Shown piece by piece: positions 63,203 through 64,000 of a stretch of DNA of 64,000 bases (position 1 is its first letter; each line of letters starts with the position of its first letter). The translations under genes and the position numbers were made by a program. Below the pieces are notes generated by a model. It was not told the origin of the DNA. It worked only from the letters and a program-made list of their open reading frames with translations, and did not search any database. This stretch comes from Nematostella vectensis (Eukaryota; Cnidaria; Anthozoa; Actiniaria; Edwardsiidae): positions 10,423,519-10,487,518 of the forward strand of contig NC_064036.1 in the NCBI RefSeq assembly GCF_932526225.1, in the 5' to 3' direction.

Positions 63203-64000
63203 GTAAAAGCTTCTCCTTTGTGCAGGATCCATTTATATAAAAATTAATTGTTATTACTCCACCCCTGTAAAATTCTTATTGTTTATTTTAACATCATCGT
63301 AAATTCGGAAATCTTTGGAAGAGTACCGTTGAATTTGTGTTGAGTAAACTACTAAATTTTCATGTGTCATGAATGTTTAGAATCAAAAAATCTTTTTTTT
63401 TGTGATACAGTGTCATTCAAATCCCTTTAGCGAATCATTATTTTCACTTTATGTAGGTAGTGTAGAAAAATGGTTTATGGCTTCCACTCAAAACATACAA
63501 GTTGCTGGATTGGTTTACATGTTAATCACGTCACCATAGACATGAGGGAAAAACCTGGAAAACACGCAATTCCAGATAGAGAGAGAAGACACAATTTCTT
63601 ACAATGGCTATAGGTTTCTTCCAGACTGATTTTCAAAACACAAATAACGTGAGGCCGAAGTGCACATAACCAGATTTTGGCTTTTTATGATAACATATCC
63701 TTGATCATCATTGCCCTGTGTATCAGTTCAGGGATGAAAAGCTCAAATTTCAATGACATTTAACAAAAAGTCACATCAATTAAAAAAAAAGTCGCACTTG
63801 ATATTTTGTTTGCTATAAGTTACTAAGTACTCAGAGAAATTCTCCGCCTTATTTGATGTGAAATGGGCTTATTGGAAGCGTCATGTCATGTTTTTCCGCC
63901 ATGTAGTCACCATAAGATACAGCAAGTACACAGATACACCATTGTCGTGTTAAAAGAATTCTGTAGGAAGGTGCCCCAGGCAGTCACCATTGCATCTTTT
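63203..64000 (+). other. Intron 1 of the gene starting at 62800, to the window edge
   Basis: Contains the third 9-bp-TSD MITE (63539-63905). No acceptor or coding exon is evident before the window ends. Confidence 0.55.
63539..63905 (-). mobile_element. 9-bp-TSD MITE, copy 3 (inverted)
   Basis: 367 bp; starts GACATGAGGGAAAAACCTGG and ends CATGTTTTTCCGCCATGTA. Target duplication GTCACCATA at 63530-63538 and 63906-63914. Reverse complement aligns along its length with 33376-33758. Confidence 0.92.

Overview
This is eukaryotic animal DNA. It is AT-rich and intron-dense, with GT-AG introns, many minisatellites and small non-autonomous DNA transposons. The gene content (an F-BAR/SH3 protein of the PSTPIP type, a GT17 N-acetylglucosaminyltransferase, a multi-PDZ scaffold and a decayed rhodopsin-class GPCR) fits an early-branching metazoan. 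An anthozoan cnidarian, such as a sea anemone, is my best guess. That assignment rests on overall look and not on a marker gene. I saw no tRNA, rRNA, CRISPR array or bacterial operon.

Layout, left to right. (1) 2-14350 (+): one uninterrupted reading frame of at least 4,782 codons, open at the left edge of the window. It encodes a giant basic repeat protein built from a short FSKLVF-type motif (about 24 copies), a 47-residue tandem array (about 36 copies) and a 27-residue array (9 copies). (2) 15386-28028 (+): ten exons encoding three PDZ domains and the C-terminus of a scaffold protein. Its N-terminus is not in this stretch and may lie in or beyond the giant exon. (3) 30095-32846 (-): a two-exon GT17 (GnT-III/MGAT3-like) Golgi enzyme. 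(4) 35262-46458 (-): a complete 13-exon, 421-residue PSTPIP1/2-like F-BAR + SH3 protein. A frameshifted class A GPCR pseudogene sits in its largest intron. (5) 46903-55079 (+): a complete 12-exon, 831-residue secreted protein that I do not recognise, starting 444 bp head-to-head from PSTPIP. (6) 55766-61132 (-): nine exons of an unrecognised helical-repeat-like protein whose first exon was not found. (7) 62800-63202 (+): first exon of an unrecognised Ser/Thr-rich protein that runs off the window.

The genes do not look like a single pathway. They form a head-to-head and tail-to-tail series of ordinary animal genes plus two or three lineage-restricted proteins.

The most unusual signals are: the giant repeat exon; minisatellites whose unit is a copy of a neighbouring exon's own splice junction, seen independently in three introns; a 38-bp satellite of about 40 near-identical copies inside an intron; and a MITE family in which all three copies keep a 9-bp target-site duplication.

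All exon coordinates were derived by hand from splice consensus and reading-phase continuity. They were not checked against transcripts.
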